From contig JAFMOC010000027.1 of the NCBI GenBank assembly GCA_019802505.1, forward strand, positions 1,808,001 to 1,872,000: a DNA stretch of 64,000 bases, given 5' to 3'. The notes under the pieces are model-generated. The model worked only from the letters and a program-made list of their open reading frames with translations, had not been told where the DNA came from and searched no databases. The stretch comes from Corydoras sp. C115. Lineage: Eukaryota > Chordata > Actinopteri > Siluriformes > Callichthyidae. This document shows positions 59,255 to 64,000 of the stretch, piece by piece. The translations under genes and the position numbers were made by a program. Each line of letters opens with the position of its first letter. Position 1 is the first letter of the stretch.

Positions 59255-60042
59255 GGGGCTGACCTCGCTCTGAATGAACTGGGATTCTCAGCCACGTAAG
59301 TAGTTCGCACTCACCGCGGGAGATGATGCCTTGCTGAAACAAGGGATAGGCCTGGGAACGACGGCCGTCCCTTTTCCTTCTTCCTTTATCTGAACCGCTG
59401 GAAAGCCATTCCGCGAAGCTCCATCGCGCTGAAAACGAGAAGAAGCCGTCGCATCGACTCCCGGGGAGAAAGAAAAAGAGACTTAACACAAAGGGCTGCG
59501 CGATCCGGATGGTTTCCTGTTGGCAGATGGCAACCAGAGCCGAGTGGAAATGAATAGAGGCCGATGAATGGAAGCGGATCTCGCTCTGTCTCTCAGGAAA
59601 GCCGATACCACTGACCGAGCGGCTTGCACCTTTAGCCGATGCAATCCTCCCCTCAAGCACTTTAATCGTCTCCCATCGCGCTTTTGCACTTGGCTCGACC
59701 ACCGAACATTGCACCCGGGTCCTTAAATAACGCGCGATTAGACTGTGAGCGGATCCGGACCATCGGGATACGTCCGCGCCACAAGCTTTTTATTATTTTT
59801 ATTATTATTATTAATATTATTATTGTTAATATTATTATTTGCTCCCAAACGGAGCCCCATCACGTCGACGTTTAGCCCGTGCACGGCACTCGGGTCCTGG
59901 GGGGAGATGCGAGTGGGAGCTTCTCGCTGAATCACTTGAAAGGAGCGGGTCCTCGTTCGCACCTGGTCGCCACGTTCTTGTCCAGAGTTCTCGCCTCTCG
60001 ACGTCGAGTCTCGGTTCTCGGGCGCCCCGTCATCCCACACTC
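59255..60042 (+). promoter_or_regulatory. CpG-rich 5' UTR/promoter-proximal region of trib2
   Basis: CpG dinucleotides are dense here compared with the AT-rich surroundings, as in a CpG island, and the region leads directly into the trib2 start codon. It contains an AT-rich ATT repeat at about 59787-59840. The trib2 frame stays open upstream for about 68 codons but without an ATG, so no N-terminal extension is called. Confidence 0.5.
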
Positions 60043-63000
60043 ATGAACATACAGCGCTCCAGTCCCATCAACATCACACGGTATGGGCGAGCGAGGCACA
60101 AAGCGCACGAATTGGAGGACACGTCTTGTCTACAACAGAGGACTCTCGAGCCAACGCAGAGCTTCAGCCCTAATCTCGGCTCACCCAGTCCCCCTGTAAG
60201 CCCGGACTACACGCACCGAGTGTCCTGCATTGGGAATTACCTCCTACTGGAGCCGCTGGAGGGAGACCGCGTGCTCCGGGCAGTACACTTACACAGTGGT
60301 GAAGAGCTGGTGTGCAAGGTAAGAATGTGCCATGCACACTACTCTACTGTACTCACAGAACACTTAGTATAGTAGTAGAGATCCATTCATTCATTCATTC
60401 ATTCATTCATTATCTCCCGCTTTATCCTCTATTAGGGTCCTGGTGGGGTTCCCTATGCCCATCCAGGGGAGAACGTTTCGGGTGCTGGGCAGATAGACCC
60501 AGGACAGGGCGCCAATCCATCGCTGGGCACATGCTCACTCACTCACACAGACACACTCTATATGGGGCAATTTTGAGAATTCAATTGACTTGATCCATGT
60601 TTTTGGACTGTGGGAGGAAACCGGAGAACCCGGAGGAAACCCACGCGGACACGGGGAGAACATGGAAACTCCACCCAGATGGGGATTCGAACCGGGAATC
60701 CCTAGCGCTGAGAGGCGAACGTGCTAACCACTAAACCACCGTGCCGCCTAGTAGAGATCCATTCATTCATTCATTATCTCCCGCTTTATCCTCTATTAGG
60801 GTCGCGGTGGGGTTCCCCATGCCCATCCAGGGGAGAACATCTCGGGCGCTGGGCAGATAGACCCAGGACAGGGCGCCAATCCATCGCTGGGCACACACTC
60901 ACTCACACAGACACTCTATATGGGGCATTTTTGAGAATTCAATTGATTTGATCCATGTTTTTGGACTGTGGGAGGAAACCGGAGAACCCGGAGGAAACCC
61001 ACGCGGACACGGGGAGAACATGGAAACTCCACCCAGATGGGGATTCGAACCGGGAATCCCTAGCGCTGAGAGGCGAACGTGCTAACCACTAAACCACCGT
61101 GCTGCCTAGTAGAGATCCAGTGTGAAAAAAAAACGTATAAAGTGGATGTTTGATTTGAGTAAACTTGAGTAAACAATCCCCACTATTCAGATTGCCATAT
61201 GCATTATTTCATGCCACTTGCCCTTATAGAGATAAAAGCCTACATGCCATTTAACCCCCAAGCACCCACTAAGCCATCATGGCAGACTAAGAGGACCGGA
61301 TTGGGATTTGATTCACAAGAAAAGCCGCATGGGCACTTTCTGTGTACGGTTTGCATGTTCTCCTGCACCCCATGGTGTTTGTCTCCTAATGCTCAGGTCG
61401 AGCAAATAAATAGCTTAAATTGTAAATCTGTGCGTGAATGTGTTTGTGTGTTCTTATGGTACTTTGGCTGCCTTTTGCTTACGGAGCGATACCGCAGTGA
61501 CCCTAATTGGGTTAAGTGGCTTAGAAAAGAAATGATTTTATATTTGGCTGAACAATGGCTGACTACAATAGTCAGACAAAAACAAAGGGAGGTTTAGATT
61601 TCTATTGCACAGTTTGCATTTCCACAAGTTTTATAGACTTAAGAAGTGAAAGTGATTCTTGTACGCATGCTGCAGACATTTTTTTTTAGTGCTGCAGGGT
61701 GCCTCTGTGTTGCTTATTATATAAATCATTTGGCAAAAATACACGATGAGCCAAATTACTCTGCATTTGGAGAATTTCACAAGAGATTAGGTGTACAGAC
61801 ATGTACCAGAATGAGATCTTTAAAAAAGGCTTTTTAGTTCATCTGAGGTCCCAAAGCAGTAGTTTATTGGTTAAATCTTTGCATACAGGTTTATTATTAA
61901 GTTTGCGACTCAACAATACGTCACTTGAAATGCTATTTAGCAAGGTGAGAGAGAGAGAGCCCTGACTAGAGTACATACCATGAGTCATTTTTCTGCAGAC
62001 ATATTGCAAGCCTTTAAGAGGGGCTCCTGACTCGAGGACAAGCTTGTACCCAGTTTCAATATAATTTGTAGTGCCACATTATCAGGCTTTTAAAAGGGCA
62101 TGCTATGAATAAGTGACTATAAAGAGTTGATAGATTAAATTGAGTTTTGGTGTGCTGTTAAATCAGTGTTGCTGAATATCACTGTTTTTCCCAGTAACTG
62201 AGCAGATTCTCAGAGATTATTATGAAAGATGTTTTAATAGCAAAACTATATTTAAAACCTTCCTCGGTGTGGTATTCTTTGACCTGCTCTACAGTCTGGT
62301 CGTGTGCCAGCTGTTGTGTAACTAGTTTTAGAGATTGAACGTAAATCACCACTGGTCATCTCACTCCAGGTCATCAACATTGTTACCTGTGTGTAACCAG
62401 AAATTTGCACCCTGTATAGTAAGTGGTAGTATGTAGTTGGTGTTAATGAAAAATAGGCTTGTGATATTTTATACTTTATCATTGAGGTGTTCTGCATATT
62501 AAGAAAAATCCTGGCCAGCGAGGGTTAAAGATGTAAGAGGTTCTGGGACTAAATGGGAACAAATCAATGACTATTAAAAAGAATGCAGCTTTAGTGATCT
62601 GTATGGTACTCTGAAACACTGTGTTCAAATCTATATTAGCCTTGACTTAAATATATAATAGAAGAACTTTAGTTACCAGTAGACGGATTGTTAAAAAATT
62701 GGATTTGCAAAGTCATGATTTTGAGGTGTTGTAATACCACAGGGTAGGTGTTTGTGTATACAGGGGTCAAGGGTATTTTCTGGCATTATTTCAAATCACA
62801 TTGCTTGGATCTTGCTGGATTTAGGGATGCCAAAAGCTTTATATAGCCAACCTCTATTCTATGGGCCAGTTACTAAGCAACATCAAAGATCAGTGTCTGT
62901 TTCAGAGGCTTAACTTTGCTGCAGAGGTGTATGCCTTGCCTTTTGATGCTGCATGCCTTGCAGTCCTTTTGTCTCTGAGCTCCTCATCCTCGAAGTGGAT

Positions 63001-63453
63001 CAAAGTAGAGGAGTTTTCTAGGTGGAACCAAGTAGTCAAAATCTATAATTCCATTACCCGGGCCTGCAAAGGCATCCGGGATCGAAACGTTTGCTCAGGT
63101 ATTCAGTGCGTCAATTCCTGAGTGTAATATAATACAAATTGTCTCTTTCTGTTTCACCAGGTGTTTGATATCAGCCAGTATCAAGAGTCCTTGGCTGCGT
63201 ACTTTGTACTGGGAGCCCACCAGCATATTAATCAAATAGTGGAGATTTTGCTTGGGGAGACCCGAGCGTACGTCTTCTTCGAAAGAAGCCATGGCGACAT
63301 GCATTCCTTTGTTCGTACTTGCAAGAAGTTGCGAGAGGATGAGGCTGCCAGACTCTTCTATCAGATAGTGTCGGCTGTGGCGCACTGCCATGAAAACAAT
63401 TTGGTTCTCCGAGACCTCAAGCTAAGGAAATTCGTCTTTAAGAACGAGGAAAG
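60043..63453 (+). CDS. trib2: Tribbles pseudokinase 2, exons 1 and 2 of a gene that continues right of the window
   Basis: Exons 60043-60318 (92 codons) and 63161-63453 (97 codons plus 2 nt) are separated by a 2.84-kb GT/AG intron. The donor after 63453 (GTAAAG) leads to an exon beyond the window. TRIB2 is a cytosolic/nuclear pseudokinase scaffold that links the COP1 ubiquitin ligase to C/EBP-type substrates and modulates AKT/MAPK signalling. Seen here: the N-terminus MNIQRSSPINITRYGR; SFSPNLGSPSPP; the start of the kinase-like fold (YLLLEPLEGDRVLRAVHLHSGEELVCK) with the beta-3 Lys as K92; YVFFER.HGDMHSFVR; and a degenerate catalytic loop LRDLKLRKF at 175-183, where the canonical HRD His and the following Asn are replaced. 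These features are closer to TRIB2 than to TRIB1 or TRIB3. The C-lobe, MEK- and COP1-binding tail would be in the missing exon. The start context is weak (C at -3), so family similarity decides the start. Confidence 0.94.
60385..60748 (-). mobile_element. SINE A of a pair in trib2 intron 1
   Basis: Antisense copy bounded by TAGTAGAGATCC at 60373-60384 and 60749-60760. Confidence 0.92.
60761..61106 (-). mobile_element. SINE B of a pair in trib2 intron 1
   Basis: Antisense copy bounded by TAGTAGAGATCC at 60749-60760 and again at 61107-61118. It differs from SINE A at several sites, but both have AACCACTAAACC where most copies have AAGCC. Confidence 0.92.
61290..61530 (+). mobile_element. Very old SINE remnant in trib2 intron 1
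   Basis: GTTTGCATGTTCTCCTGCAC, TTGTAAATCTGTGCGTGAAT and ACCGCAGTGACCCTAATTGG follow the order of the main SINE family core and tail but are strongly diverged. Confidence 0.4.
61531..63160. other. Remainder of trib2 intron 1, nothing else recognised
   Basis: AT-rich intronic sequence. One TGAGTCA occurs at 61981. The final pyrimidine-rich TTTCACCAG before 63161 is the exon 2 acceptor. Confidence 0.5.
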
Positions 63454-64000
63454 GTAAAGACACATGCTTCTAGATTTCACATTTCAAAGGTTGCATATGT
63501 GAAGGCAGTGCAGGTTTGCAGCAGCCATCTGTTTGTCTACACAAGGCATGAAAGTTAATGACATTTTAAATGTTAATAAAAAATATTCAGTTTTTTCCCC
63601 CTTCTGCTCTTTTATTAGACTTGTCAGCTACGTAGAAGTGTAACACTGTAAACAAACACTGATATGATATCATAAGTAAAGATAACACAAATGGTGATGT
63701 TATTAAAGGACATATACTTAGTGGAAAAGCTGAGGTGTCATGCAGATTACACTTACACCAGCATACACAAAAGTGCGTTTTCAAAGTCACTGTGGTTGCA
63801 TTTTAAAGACACACTGTATGCTGTGGGAAGACAAATAAGGGCTCAAATGCACACGGTTTTCACTCAGGTTTATGTGTCTGGTGTTATTTTTACTATAGCC
63901 AAGTGTTTGAAATCAGCTCCACACACCTCAATAGAGTTTGTGGCGTACATAAGCCAATGTCCCACTGGTTAGCAATCAATGTATTAATGTCAATCAATCA
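63454..64000. other. Start of trib2 intron 2
   Basis: It begins with the donor GTAAAG. No exon, repeat or motif is recognised up to the right edge of the window. Confidence 0.6.

Noticed and set aside
59088..59714. 208-codon minus-strand frame ending in Ser/Leu repeats upstream of trib2
   Set aside because: The C-terminal half is the GA satellite read in antisense and the rest overlaps the CpG-rich 5' UTR. No domain is recognisable.
59839..60042. Possible N-terminal extension of trib2
   Set aside because: The frame is open upstream of the ATG but contains no in-frame ATG. The MNIxRS start matches TRIB2 proteins.

Overview
This 64-kb window is genomic DNA of a ray-finned fish. It holds three multi-exon vertebrate protein genes with GT/AG introns. 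About forty copies of a tRNA-derived SINE with a (GAAT)n tail, resembling the DANA/mermaid SINEs of otophysan fishes, are scattered through it. Tc1, pogo, hAT and L2 relics and long AT, GT and GA microsatellites are also typical of fish. The species cannot be named from the sequence.

Layout. (1) 30-9374, plus strand: napb (beta-SNAP), complete coding sequence in 11 exons, 295 aa. (2) 9375-12396: a tail-to-tail spacer with two neighbouring hAT-like MITEs and SINE pieces. (3) 12397-16451, minus strand, with a 5' exon near 18.2 kb: gzf1, a BTB/POZ protein with ten C2H2 zinc fingers. It is complete except for an apparent 1-base deletion in the BTB domain. (4) About 19-58 kb: a non-coding interval of almost 40 kb with SINEs, degenerate transposons, a nearly whole but inactivated Tc1 element, and several stretches that look like cis-regulatory DNA (clustered AP-1 sites, RFX X-boxes, a DR1 nuclear-receptor site). 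(5) 58.4-60.04 kb: a promoter-like CCAAT/GC-box/CRE cluster, a GA-rich satellite of about 650 bp and a CpG-rich 5' UTR. (6) 60043 onward, plus strand: exons 1 and 2 of trib2 (Tribbles pseudokinase 2), which runs off the right edge.

The genes do not form an operon-like unit. napb recycles SNARE complexes with NSF in the cytosol, gzf1 is a nuclear transcriptional repressor, and trib2 is a signalling scaffold. The napb/gzf1 convergent pair matches human 20p11.21. TRIB2 is on 2p24 in humans, so its presence here is a linkage difference worth following.

The most unusual structure is at 28.4-29.2 kb. A retroposed composite, flanked by one 9-bp target-site duplication, carries the head of a SINE, then about 140 bp of gzf1 promoter/first exon, then the antisense and nested sense SINEs that lie beside gzf1 at 18.4-18.9 kb. 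It reads like 5' transduction of host promoter sequence by a SINE read-through transcript with a template switch. All family names were assigned by recognition. No database search was run.
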